Assembly (NCBI RefSeq): GCF_038396755.1
Contig: NZ_CP149822.1
Location: 1,860,001 to 1,924,000 of the forward strand
Length of the DNA: 64,000 bases
Direction: 5' to 3'
Source of the DNA: Chitinophaga pollutisoli
GTDB lineage: Bacteria; Bacteroidota; Bacteroidia; Chitinophagales; Chitinophagaceae
The notes under the pieces: model-generated
What the model saw: only the letters and a program-made list of their open reading frames with translations
What the model was told of the DNA's origin: nothing
Database searches by the model: none
Shown: positions 34,811 through 43,278 of the stretch, in pieces
Numbering within the stretch: position 1 is the stretch's first letter
Layout of the letters: each line of letters starts with the position of its first letter
Made by a program: the position numbers and the translations under genes

Positions 34811-36178
34811 TTATTTGTGCATGGCCGGGCTGATCCGCAGGTACACCTGTCCGCTGAGGGGTTGCTTGCCGTACAGGCCGTCCAGCGCGGAATTGGCGAA
34901 ATGAATGGTGCCCTGGGCGCCGAGCGCCACGTTCGTTTTCCAGACGGTGGCTAGCGTGCGGGCGTAACCTAACGTAAAAGCATGTACGCTGAATTTATCT
35001 TCGCCGAACTTGTCTTCCAGTTGCAGCTCATGGGTGGATTTCTCTACAAACTCGTACCGGCCGTACACGGCGTTCCTTTGCAACTGCAGGTTGCTTTCCG
35101 CCAGGAAGGAGTGCTCGCGGTGGCCGTCGCTCTTGTCGTTCAGCCCCCACACAGCCGAAGACGCCACGAAGCTGCCGGGTTTGCGAAGCGGAACGGTATG
35201 AATGGCCGACGCAGTAGTGCGCGTCACGTTTTCTTCGGGCTCGCCGGCTTCCGGACTGTGGACGAAAGCCTGCGAAAATTGGAGGGCCCACTGGCGCGAG
35301 GGATTGTAGCTCACGCGGTAAGCGTAACTGTCGAACAGCGGCTTGTCGAAATTGTAGCGGTCTTCATCAGGTTCCCGCCCGGTGAACGACGAGAATTCCG
35401 CCTTCACCTGCTTATACCGGAACCCCAGCGTACCCACGCCGAACGTGATATGGGTGGCATCCTGCCAGTGGTGGCCCAGCGGCGCGTCGGGGTTGCTCAT
35501 AGCGGAAACGCGGTGCATGAACACAGGGGCGCTTATCGCAGGCTCACCAGGGTAACCGAGGTAAGCATACACATCCATGTCTTTATTGATGCTATGCGTG
35601 TACCCCACGCTCACCGCCGCGAAGAGATCGTGCGGGTGCTGACGGTCGACCAGCGGGCGACCGTTCCAGGTTTCGCCGGATTGGTACAGGAGCGGGTAAC
35701 CAGCGCCGCCCATCACGAGCCGGTCGAAGCTGAGCATGACGGTGGTATTGAAAAGCCCTTTCTTGCCCACCCGGTGGTTCATCATGCCCATGAACCAGTT
35801 GGGCGCATCAAGTTTGGCGGCGCCGCGACTGCCTTTGGCGGTGAAATCAGTGGATGTATAACGAAAAAAGACGTTGCCATGGAACATGAAGCTGGTGCGG
35901 TCGTTGCCGGTCATGTACATGTACATCGGGCTGTTGTCGGGCAGCCAGCTGGTTCCCGACCCGTTGCGGTTCATGGGAAGGTGGAGGCTGTAAGCGTGGG
36001 ACATATTGCCCATTCCGTGTTGCTGATGCCCGCCGTGGTCCTGCATGGCATGCCCGGCGTGGGGATCCTTCGAAGGCACGGTGTCTTTTTTCGGCATCGT
36101 ATGATGCTCATGCTGCGCGGACGCGGATATAGCGATGGTGGCAAACAAGGCCAGTGCTGCTAGTCGTTTCATACCCAA
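34811..36178 (-). CDS. His/Met-rich outer-membrane beta-barrel protein, probably copper-related
   Basis: Predicted exported protein of 455 residues. A signal peptide (MGMKRLAALALFATIAISASAQ) is followed by a region dense in His and Met (residues ~23-70: HEHHTMPKK, HAGHAMQDHGGHQQHGMGNMSH), typical of copper-binding extracellular segments. The remainder is beta-rich with amphipathic strands and an Ala/Met-rich end. I do not recognise a named family. The position next to the cbb3/CcoI cluster supports a copper role, which is an inference. Confidence 0.65.
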   Translation of the reverse strand: MGMKRLAALALFATIAISASAQHEHHTMPKKDTVPSKDPHAGHAMQDHGGHQQHGMGNMSHAYSLHLPMNRNGSGTSWLPDNSPMYMYMTGNDRTSFMFHGNVFFRYTSTDFTAKGSRGAAKLDAPNWFMGMMNHRVGKKGLFNTTVMLSFDRLVMGGAGYPLLYQSGETWNGRPLVDRQHPHDLFAAVSVGYTHSINKDMDVYAYLGYPGEPAISAPVFMHRVSAMSNPDAPLGHHWQDATHITFGVGTLGFRYKQVKAEFSSFTGREPDEDRYNFDKPLFDSYAYRVSYNPSRQWALQFSQAFVHSPEAGEPEENVTRTTASAIHTVPLRKPGSFVASSAVWGLNDKSDGHREHSFLAESNLQLQRNAVYGRYEFVEKSTHELQLEDKFGEDKFSVHAFTLGYARTLATVWKTNVALGAQGTIHFANSALDGLYGKQPLSGQVYLRISPAMHK

Positions 36179-36275
36179 AAGTTTACTTACAACAATTTTT
36201 CTTTGTGAATAGCGATCCGATAAAACGGAAAATGCTGGTGACGATCTTCATATTGGCCAAATTTGAATGATGACA

Positions 36276-36283
36276 CAAAGGTA
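36276..36283 (-). promoter_or_regulatory. -7 box of the His/Met-rich protein gene
   Basis: TACCTTTG on the minus strand, about 100 nt upstream of the ATG. TTACA direct repeats upstream of it (36306, 36327, 36351) are spaced 21 and 24 bp. Confidence 0.5.
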
Positions 36284-36372
36284 CCCCCCATCCCGGGGGC
36301 CTCCGTTACACAATTATGCGCTTCTGTTACATCATTTATATCCCTTTCATTTACAACATCCTTGCCGGGAAA

Positions 36373-36386
36373 TTGATGAAAGTCAA
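36373..36386 (+). promoter_or_regulatory. FNR/CRP-type box upstream of the cbb3 cluster
   Basis: TTGATGAAAGTCAA matches TTGAT-N4-ATCAA with one mismatch. It lies about 75 nt before the first gene, where an activator site near -40 would fit a promoter around 36419-36427 (TATCCCTTCG, a weak -7 match). A small palindrome CCGCCTGAGGCGG follows at 36391-36403. Confidence 0.5.
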
Positions 36387-36455
36387 CGTTCCGCCTGAGG
36401 CGGCTCACCTCCGGGTATGATATCCCTTCGTAGCTTTCCTTAAACGATTCGACCT

Positions 36456-37169
36456 ATGAATGCTTCACAATGGATAGAGCTCACGCACCCTGTAGCGTTG
36501 TTCCTGCTCTGTACGGCCACCGGCCTGCTTTTCATCATCATTCTTCTTGCCAATACCGTTATTTCCTCCATGGATGTTTACCGTGATAAACACCTGAAAA
36601 AAGACAACCTGACCCAATCCTTCTTCCCCCTGATCCTCGTTCCCGGTCTGGCCGATGATATGTTCTTCACCCTTACGGCGGTTGTGGTGCTGGAGGTTTT
36701 GGTCATCCTCGTCCTGCTGGCCCTCCTCCGTTTCATGACCGGCATCAGGATCAGCTATAAGGCCTGGGCCACCACGCTCATCCTCTTCGGGGTATTCGGC
36801 TTTGTGCTGGCCAACACGCTGGGTGAGCGACCGTTGCCGCCAACAACCATAGCGGAAGCCACCGCGCCCGCGCCCGAACGGAAGATCGACCCGGCCAACG
36901 TGCCGGAACTGACCGATGCGGCCGACCTCGAAGCCGGGAAACGCATTTTCGCCCGCCGCTGCGCGGTTTGCCACGGCGGCGCCGGCAAAGGGACCATCGG
37001 GCCCAACCTCACCGACGGCGAATGGCTCCACGGCGGCAGCGCCAACGAGATTTTCCACACCATTAAGAACGGTGTACCCTCAAAAGGGATGCAGGCCTGG
37101 GAGAAAGTCCTCAGCGACCTGGAGACCGCACAGGTGACCGGGTTCATTATTTCCCTCAAAGGAAGCTGA
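36456..37169 (+). CDS. CcoP-like membrane c-type cytochrome
   Basis: A 237-residue membrane-anchored monoheme cytochrome c. Hydrophobic segments are at about residues 12-38, 66-93 and 101-120, followed by an exported c-domain with the heme site C169-A-V-C172-H173 and axial-Met segment GVPSKGMQAW. The N-terminus (LTHPVALFLLCTATGLLFIII) closely parallels that of ccoP further down (LSHPVAILLIAIACGLLIAIV), so it looks like a shortened ccoP paralogue. It leads the cbb3 cluster and sits just upstream of ccoI. Confidence 0.82.
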   Translation: MNASQWIELTHPVALFLLCTATGLLFIIILLANTVISSMDVYRDKHLKKDNLTQSFFPLILVPGLADDMFFTLTAVVVLEVLVILVLLALLRFMTGIRISYKAWATTLILFGVFGFVLANTLGERPLPPTTIAEATAPAPERKIDPANVPELTDAADLEAGKRIFARRCAVCHGGAGKGTIGPNLTDGEWLHGGSANEIFHTIKNGVPSKGMQAWEKVLSDLETAQVTGFIISLKGS

Positions 37170-37223
37170 TAACGATCATTGCCGGGTGTGACCCGACTCA
37201 TCGCCCATGCGCGCAAGTGCCGA

Positions 37224-37231
37224 TACTTTTG
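37224..37231 (+). promoter_or_regulatory. Possible -7 box at ccoI
   Basis: TACTTTTG fits TAnnTTTG but ends 4 nt before the chosen ATG, so any transcript from it would be leaderless. It may be coincidental within an operon. Confidence 0.35.
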
Positions 37232-37235
37232 GCGC

Positions 37236-39614
37236 ATGATCAAACAAGCCCAGGAAGTAAGCCATCAATGCGCGCATTGCGGCGAGCCTTGTCCACCCGA
37301 CGAACAGTTCTGCTGCCAGGGATGCCAGACAGTTTACGAACTGCTGAACGAAAACGGCCTCTGCCGGTATTATGAGATCAACGACAAGCCCGGCGTGGCG
37401 CAGCGCCAGCCGGTACGCCAGGATAAATTCGCTTTCCTGGAAGACGAGCGCACCGAGCGGCAGCTGTTGCAGTTCCGCGACGAAAAGCAGGCACACGTTA
37501 CGTTTCACATCCCGCACATCCATTGCAGCTCCTGCCTGTGGCTCCTCGAAAACCTCCACCGCCTGGACGCCGGCGTGCAGCAGACGGAGGTGAATTTCGC
37601 GGAAAAGGATGTACGCATCATCTACGACCCCAATCAAACTTCATTGCGGAAAATAGCCGAAACGCTGACCAGCATCGGTTATGAGCCGTACATCAGCTTG
37701 CAGGATCTCAAGTCCCGCAAGCCCGCTCCCAACCGCAAGCTCATTTACCAGCTGGGCGTGGCGGGATTCTGTTTTGCCAACATCATGCTACTGTCGTTCC
37801 CCGAATACTTTTCAGGCGAGGGGCATATGGAAGGCCAGATGACAGTGGTTTTCAGATACCTGAACCTCCTGCTCTCCCTTCCCGTTTTTCTCTATAGCGC
37901 ACAGGCTTTCTATATGCCCGCCTGGAAAGGACTCAAGCATGGTTTCCTCAATATCGACCTCCCCATTGTACTCGCCATCGTGACCACATTTGTCCGCAGC
38001 GTGGTGGATGTGCTCTCCGGTTCAGGGGGCGGCTATTTCGATTCGATGACCGGCATCGTGATGTTTATGCTGATCGGCCGGTTGCTGCAGGATAAAACAT
38101 ACCGGGGGCTTTCGTTCGACCGGGATTACACGGCTTATTTCCCGATTGCCGTGACCGTGATGAAAGACGGCAACGAAGCGCCCACGCAGCTCCCCGACGT
38201 AAAAACAGGCGATACCCTGCTGATCCACCACCAGGAGCTGATCCCCGCGGATGGCTTGCTGGTGAAGGGTTCGGCGTTGATTGATTACAGCTTTGTGACG
38301 GGGGAATCCGTTCCGGTTCGCAAACAGATGGGCGAGATCATTTACGCCGGCGGGCGGCAGCTGGAAGGGAATATGGAAATCCTCACCATCCGCGAGGTGG
38401 CGCAGAGCTACCTGACGAGCCTCTGGAACCGCGAAGAGCTGCGCCGCGACAATCCCGGCAAACCATCGTTCATCCACCTGTTGGGACAATATTTCACCTG
38501 GGTGGTGTTGTTTATAGCGGCGGCAACGGCCGTGTACTGGGGGATTTACGACAATGCTAAAATCTGGCCCTCGGTGACGGCGATCCTTATCATCGCCTGC
38601 CCCTGCGCGCTGCTGCTGGCGGCTTCGTTCACGAACGGGCATATGTTGCGGATCCTGAGCCGGCATAAACTGTACCTCCGCAATGCGCAGGCCATCGAGC
38701 GGCTGGCGGGGGTGACGCATATCGTTTTCGATAAGACAGGCACGCTGACGGGTAAGTCGAGCACCACCGTGTCGTGGCACGGGCGGGAGCTGACGCACGC
38801 GGAAGTAAGCGCCGTAGCGGCGTTGACGGCCCACTCGCAGCACCCGGCGAGCCGGCAGGTCCGCGAGTTTGTGGGTAAGCCGGTGGTGCATACCATCGAC
38901 CGGTTCAGCGAGCAGCCGGGGCAGGGCTTGCAGGGCTGGGTGCACCAGATGCACGTGCAACTGGGCAGCGCGGCGTACACCGGCGCGCGGGAGGCCGCGC
39001 AGCCGGGCGCGAGCGTGGTGCATGTGAACATCAATGGCGACCATGCCGGGTATTACCTCCTGGAACACGCTTACCGGAAAGGAATTCCGGAAATGCTGGG
39101 TGAATTGCAGCAGCATTTCGGGCTGACGCTGCTTTCCGGCGACCAGCCTGGAGAAGCGGGGAATTTACGGCGGATGATGGGCGACAAAGCGACGTTGCTT
39201 TTCCAGCAGCAGGCGCACGACAAGCTCGACCGGATCGTACAATTGCAGGAAAAAGGGGAAAAGGTGCTGATGATCGGCGACGGGCTCAACGACGCCGGCG
39301 CCCTTCGCCAGAGCGATGCCGGGATCAGCCTTACAGAGGACTCCAACAACTTCACCCCTGCCAGCGACGGCATCCTGGAAGCATCTCAGCTGCACCGGCT
39401 ACCGGCGTTCATCCGGATGAGCCGGATCAATAAACGCATCATTCTCATTGCTTTCGTGTATTCGATCGTGTATAACCTGACGGGGTTGTTCTTCGCCGTG
39501 CAGGGCATTTTAAGCCCGCTGACGGCCGCTATCCTCATGCCATCCAGTTCCATCAGCATTATCCTGCTGACCTGGGGGATGAGCGAATATGCGGGAAGGA
39601 AGCAACTCCGTTGA
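37236..39614 (+). CDS. ccoI: Heavy-metal P1B-type ATPase for cbb3 oxidase maturation (CcoI/FixI)
   Basis: Copper-exporting ATPase that supplies copper for cbb3 assembly. It has 792 residues from the ATG at 37236. The N-terminal cysteine-rich metal-binding domain (CAHCGEPCPPDEQFCCQGC) is followed by an HMA domain with IHCSSC, then membrane helices. The intramembrane C455-P-C457 motif, phosphorylation site D499-KTGTLT and hinge GDGLNDAGAL are all present. An in-frame ATG at 37179 would add 19 residues without family support. It precedes ccoS and ccoNO, the classic fixI-fixS order. Confidence 0.93.
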   Translation: MIKQAQEVSHQCAHCGEPCPPDEQFCCQGCQTVYELLNENGLCRYYEINDKPGVAQRQPVRQDKFAFLEDERTERQLLQFRDEKQAHVTFHIPHIHCSSCLWLLENLHRLDAGVQQTEVNFAEKDVRIIYDPNQTSLRKIAETLTSIGYEPYISLQDLKSRKPAPNRKLIYQLGVAGFCFANIMLLSFPEYFSGEGHMEGQMTVVFRYLNLLLSLPVFLYSAQAFYMPAWKGLKHGFLNIDLPIVLAIVTTFVRSVVDVLSGSGGGYFDSMTGIVMFMLIGRLLQDKTYRGLSFDRDYTAYFPIAVTVMKDGNEAPTQLPDVKTGDTLLIHHQELIPADGLLVKGSALIDYSFVTGESVPVRKQMGEIIYAGGRQLEGNMEILTIREVAQSYLTSLWNREELRRDNPGKPSFIHLLGQYFTWVVLFIAAATAVYWGIYDNAKIWPSVTAILIIACPCALLLAASFTNGHMLRILSRHKLYLRNAQAIERLAGVTHIVFDKTGTLTGKSSTTVSWHGRELTHAEVSAVAALTAHSQHPASRQVREFVGKPVVHTIDRFSEQPGQGLQGWVHQMHVQLGSAAYTGAREAAQPGASVVHVNINGDHAGYYLLEHAYRKGIPEMLGELQQHFGLTLLSGDQPGEAGNLRRMMGDKATLLFQQQAHDKLDRIVQLQEKGEKVLMIGDGLNDAGALRQSDAGISLTEDSNNFTPASDGILEASQLHRLPAFIRMSRINKRIILIAFVYSIVYNLTGLFFAVQGILSPLTAAILMPSSSISIILLTWGMSEYAGRKQLR

Positions 39615-39701
39615 TGAGCATCATCGGGCGGTTTGATCCGGGTCATCTGTACGCGGGCGCCGCCTCGATACTTTTACACCACAATTACAAACCACCGGAT
39701 C

Positions 39702-39854
39702 ATGAGTGTTATCATCATTCTTTTATGCGTCAGTCTTGCCGTGGCCATCTTTTTCCTGGCGGCATTTATCTGGTCTGTCAAAGACGGCCAGTATGACGAT
39801 GATTATTCCCCTGCGCACCGCATGCTTTTCGACGACAAAACCAGTAAAGAATAA
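39702..39854 (+). CDS. ccoS: cbb3 oxidase assembly protein CcoS
   Basis: A 50-residue single-span membrane protein: a hydrophobic N-terminal helix (MSVIIILLCVSLAVAIFFLAAF) followed by WSVKDGQYDDDYSPAHRMLF, the CcoS signature. It is required for insertion of cofactors into the oxidase in studied organisms. The start at 39702 begins directly at the membrane helix; upstream in-frame codons are not conserved-looking. It lies between ccoI and ccoNO. Confidence 0.9.
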   Translation: MSVIIILLCVSLAVAIFFLAAFIWSVKDGQYDDDYSPAHRMLFDDKTSKE

Positions 39855-39866
39855 ACCTCCGTTAAT

Positions 39867-42005
39867 ATGTCTCTTGAACAATTTTCGTACGACAACCGCA
39901 CCGTCAAATGGTTTGCCTATGCCGCCATTTTCTGGGGCCTCATTGGTATGCTGGCGGGCCTCTGGGCCGCGCTGGAGCTGGTGGTCCCCGGCGCCAACCT
40001 GGGTTTTGCGCCCATCACTTTCGGACGCCTCCGGCCGGTGCACACCAATGCGGTGATTTTCGCATTTGTGGGCAACGGTATTTTCATGGGGGTGTACTAC
40101 TCGCTGCAGCGCCTTTGCAAGGCGCGCATGTGGAGCGACCTGCTGAGCAAAATCCACTTCTGGGGATGGCAGGCCATCATCCTGGGGGGCGCGCTGACGC
40201 TCTTCCTCGGGTACACTACCGGTAAGGAATACGCCGAACTGGAATGGCCTTTCGATATCGCCATAACCATTATCTGGGTGGTATTTGGCGCCAACATGCT
40301 CGGCACGATCCTCAAGCGCCGTGTGAGCCATCTGTACGTTGCCATCTGGTTCTACATCGGTACCTGGGTGGCCATCGCCATGTTGCATATCGTGAACTCC
40401 TTCGAGATGCCGCTGTCGCTTTTCAAGAGCTATTCGTGGTACGCCGGCGTGCAGGACGCCCTGGTGCAATGGTGGTATGGGCACAACGCCGTGGCGTTCT
40501 TCCTCACCACGCCCTACCTCGGGCTGATGTATTACTTCGTACCCAAAGCCGCCAACCGCCCGGTTTATTCCTACCGCTGGTCGATCATCCATTTCTGGGC
40601 GCTGATCTTTATCTACATCTGGGCCGGCCCGCACCACTTATTATATACCGCGCTGCCTGAATGGGCGCAATCCCTCGGCACCGTATTCTCCATCATGCTG
40701 ATCGCTCCCTCCTGGGGCGGTATGCTCAACGGCCTCCTCACCCTCCGCGGCGCATGGGACCGCGTGCGGGAAGACGCCGTGCTGAAATTCTTCGTGGTAG
40801 CGCTCACCGCTTACGGCATGGCCACTTTCGAAGGACCGATGCTGTCATTGAAAAATGTGAACGCCATCAGCCACTACACCGACTGGACCATCGCGCACGT
40901 ACACGTGGGCGCCCTCGGCTGGAACGGCTTCCTGACCTTCGGCATCCTGTACTGGATGATCCCGCGGCTGTTCAACACGCAAATATTCTCCCGCAAATGG
41001 GCCAACGCCCACTTCTGGATCGGCACCCTGGGTATCATCTTCTACGCCATTCCCCTGTACTGGGCTGCGTTTACGCAGAGCATGATGTGGAAACAGTTTA
41101 CGGAAGACGGCACCCTGAAATACCAGTTCATCGAAACCGTGAACGTCATCGTTCCCATGTACGCCCTGCGGGCAGTGGGCGGATTGCTCTACATTTCCGG
41201 TGTTGTGCTCATGATCGTGAACATCTGGAAAACCGTGCGCCGTGGTACTTTCGTAGCCAACGAGCCCGCTGAAGCCGCGCCCCTCGTGAAAACCGCCGCT
41301 GTAGAAAACCATGGCAAAAGCAAAGGCCACTGGCACAACTGGATCGAGAAACGCCCTGTGCAAATGGTGGTGTTCAGCCTGATCGTGGTTGGCATTGGCG
41401 GCGCCCTCGAAATGGTGCCCACCTTCCTGGTACGCAGCAACATCCCCACCATCAGCAGCGTGAAACCTTATACACCGCTGGAACTCCATGGCCGCGACAT
41501 TTACATCCGCGAAGGCTGTTACACCTGCCACTCCCAGATGGTACGCCCCTTCCGCGACGAAGTAGCCCGCTACGGCGAGTATTCCAAAGCCGGCGAGTTC
41601 ATCTACGACCACCCGTTCCAGTGGGGCTCCAAACGCACCGGGCCCGATTTGGCAAGGCTGGGCGGCAAGTACCCCGACAGCTGGCACTACAATCACATGC
41701 TGGACCCCGTGTCCATGTCCCCCGGATCGATCATGCCCGCTTATCCCTGGTTGTTCGACAACCGGATCGATAAAGGAAAAACGCCGGCGATGATCAACGT
41801 GATGCGCAAGATCGGCGTGCCTTACGCAGAAGGGTACGAACAACAGTCTAAAGCAGACCTGGAGAAACAGGCGAAGGAAATCACGGCCAACCTGAAGAAG
41901 GACAAGCTGGAAATCCCGGCCGACCGCGAGATAGTGGCGCTGATCGCCTACCTGCAACGACTGGGTAAAGATATCAAAGCAACACCAACCGCTACTTCAA
42001 ACTGA
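39867..42005 (+). CDS. ccoNO: Fused cbb3-type cytochrome c oxidase subunits I and II (CcoN-CcoO)
   Basis: Catalytic core of the high-affinity terminal oxidase, 712 residues. Residues ~1-475 are CcoN with about 12 membrane helices and heme/CuB ligand segments (RPVHTNAVIFAF, WAGPHHLLYTALPEW, IAHVHVGALGWNG). After a His/Lys-rich linker (~470-490) comes CcoO with its membrane anchor and the heme c site C551-Y-T-C554-H555 in EGCYTCHSQMVRPFRDEVARYG. The fusion is known from Bacteroidota; in Proteobacteria the subunits are separate. Confidence 0.95.
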   Translation: MSLEQFSYDNRTVKWFAYAAIFWGLIGMLAGLWAALELVVPGANLGFAPITFGRLRPVHTNAVIFAFVGNGIFMGVYYSLQRLCKARMWSDLLSKIHFWGWQAIILGGALTLFLGYTTGKEYAELEWPFDIAITIIWVVFGANMLGTILKRRVSHLYVAIWFYIGTWVAIAMLHIVNSFEMPLSLFKSYSWYAGVQDALVQWWYGHNAVAFFLTTPYLGLMYYFVPKAANRPVYSYRWSIIHFWALIFIYIWAGPHHLLYTALPEWAQSLGTVFSIMLIAPSWGGMLNGLLTLRGAWDRVREDAVLKFFVVALTAYGMATFEGPMLSLKNVNAISHYTDWTIAHVHVGALGWNGFLTFGILYWMIPRLFNTQIFSRKWANAHFWIGTLGIIFYAIPLYWAAFTQSMMWKQFTEDGTLKYQFIETVNVIVPMYALRAVGGLLYISGVVLMIVNIWKTVRRGTFVANEPAEAAPLVKTAAVENHGKSKGHWHNWIEKRPVQMVVFSLIVVGIGGALEMVPTFLVRSNIPTISSVKPYTPLELHGRDIYIREGCYTCHSQMVRPFRDEVARYGEYSKAGEFIYDHPFQWGSKRTGPDLARLGGKYPDSWHYNHMLDPVSMSPGSIMPAYPWLFDNRIDKGKTPAMINVMRKIGVPYAEGYEQQSKADLEKQAKEITANLKKDKLEIPADREIVALIAYLQRLGKDIKATPTATSN

Positions 42006-42010
42006 TCGCC

Positions 42011-42190
42011 ATGAAATTTATCAATTATCTCAAAAGCATACAGGACGTCAGCGTTTACCCGATGGCATCGCTGCTTATCTTCTCCATCTTCTTCCTCGCG
42101 GCCGCGTATTTCGCGTTCCGCAGCGATAAGAAGACGATGGACGCAATCAGCCACTACCCGATCGACAACGATGGAACCGAAAAACAGTAA
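42011..42190 (+). CDS. ccoQ: CcoQ-like small cbb3 subunit
   Basis: A 59-residue protein with one membrane helix (MASLLIFSIFFLAAAYFAFRSDKK) preceded by MKFINYLKSIQDVSVYP and followed by a short acidic/polar tail. The place between ccoNO and ccoP and the single-span layout identify it as CcoQ. It starts 5 nt after the ccoNO stop and ends 4 nt before the ccoP ATG. Confidence 0.85.
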   Translation: MKFINYLKSIQDVSVYPMASLLIFSIFFLAAAYFAFRSDKKTMDAISHYPIDNDGTEKQ

Positions 42191-42194
42191 GCCC

Positions 42195-43265
42195 ATGAAA
42201 CGCATTCTCACATTATTGTTCACGCTCGCCGCCCTGCAGGTATCCGCCGCCGGCGCACCGCCCGATCCTTACGGCGAGCTGTCTCACCCGGTGGCCATCC
42301 TGCTGATCGCCATTGCCTGCGGACTGCTGATCGCCATCGTCATCCTCGGGCATACCGTGATAGGGGCTATCGACATCTTCCGCGACCGCATGAAAAAACT
42401 CCCGCTGGTGCTGCTCCTGCTCGCTGCAGGCCATGGCGCCTTTGCACAGGAAGCGGAGCAAGTGGCGGAAAAAGTATCGCAACCGGTCGTGGCCGGGCTT
42501 ACAGACAGCACTTTCTATATGCTGCTGACAGTGATCGGGCTGGAAATTCTCGTGCTGCTGTTCCTCCTGCAGGCCCTGCGCATCCTCACCGGGATTACCG
42601 CGGCGAAGAAGAAGAAAGTAAAAGCCGCGACGGAAGCGAAGCCCGGCAAGCCGCGCGTTACGCTTATGGAGCGCCTCAACCAGACCAAAAGCCTGGATGC
42701 CGCATCCGAAGAAGATGTGGACATGGGGCACGACTACGACGGCATCCGCGAGCTGAACAACCCCACGCCGCCGTGGTGGCGCTGGACGTTCTACATCAGT
42801 ATCATCTTCGGTGTCGTGTATGTATGGCGGTTCCACATCTCCGAAACGGCGCCCCTGCAATTGCAGGAACTGGCCATCGAAGAAGAAAAAGCAGCCATCG
42901 CAAAAGCGGAATACATGAAAAACTCCGCCAACAATATCGATGAGAACAACGTGACGCTGCTGGCCGATGCGGCCGATATCGAAGCGGGGCATAAAATGTT
43001 CTCCACCAACTGCGCCGCCTGCCACGGGCCGGAAGGACAAGGCCTCGTTGGCCCCAACCTCACCGACAAGTTCTGGGTGCATGGCGGTAAGGTAGGTGAG
43101 ATTTTCTCCACCATTAAATACGGTGTTCCGGAGAAAGGAATGAAATCCTGGAAAGAAGACTTTTCCCCCAAACAGATCGCGCAGCTGTGCGCTTATATCC
43201 ACTCCATAAAAGGTACGACTCCCGCCAATCCCAAAGCACCGGAAGGTGTTGAGGTAGCGGAATAA
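42195..43265 (+). CDS. ccoP: cbb3 oxidase cytochrome c subunit CcoP
   Basis: Membrane cytochrome c subunit of 356 residues. It has N-terminal hydrophobic segments at about 2-18, 34-58 and 106-132, a Lys-rich linker, then the conserved CcoP stretch HDYDGIRELNNPTPPWWRWTFYISIIFGVVYVW. A single c-type heme domain carries C273-A-A-C276-H277 and GVPEKGMKSW. Proteobacterial CcoP is diheme; here one heme site is seen, as is usual in Bacteroidota. The start at 42195 was chosen over an ATG inside ccoQ. Confidence 0.93.
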   Translation: MKRILTLLFTLAALQVSAAGAPPDPYGELSHPVAILLIAIACGLLIAIVILGHTVIGAIDIFRDRMKKLPLVLLLLAAGHGAFAQEAEQVAEKVSQPVVAGLTDSTFYMLLTVIGLEILVLLFLLQALRILTGITAAKKKKVKAATEAKPGKPRVTLMERLNQTKSLDAASEEDVDMGHDYDGIRELNNPTPPWWRWTFYISIIFGVVYVWRFHISETAPLQLQELAIEEEKAAIAKAEYMKNSANNIDENNVTLLADAADIEAGHKMFSTNCAACHGPEGQGLVGPNLTDKFWVHGGKVGEIFSTIKYGVPEKGMKSWKEDFSPKQIAQLCAYIHSIKGTTPANPKAPEGVEVAE

Positions 43266-43278
43266 AAAACAAGGAAAC

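Noticed and set aside
36187..36408. 73-codon minus-strand frame upstream of the oxidase cluster
   Set aside because: It spans the -7 box and FNR-type box of neighbouring genes and has no coding features.
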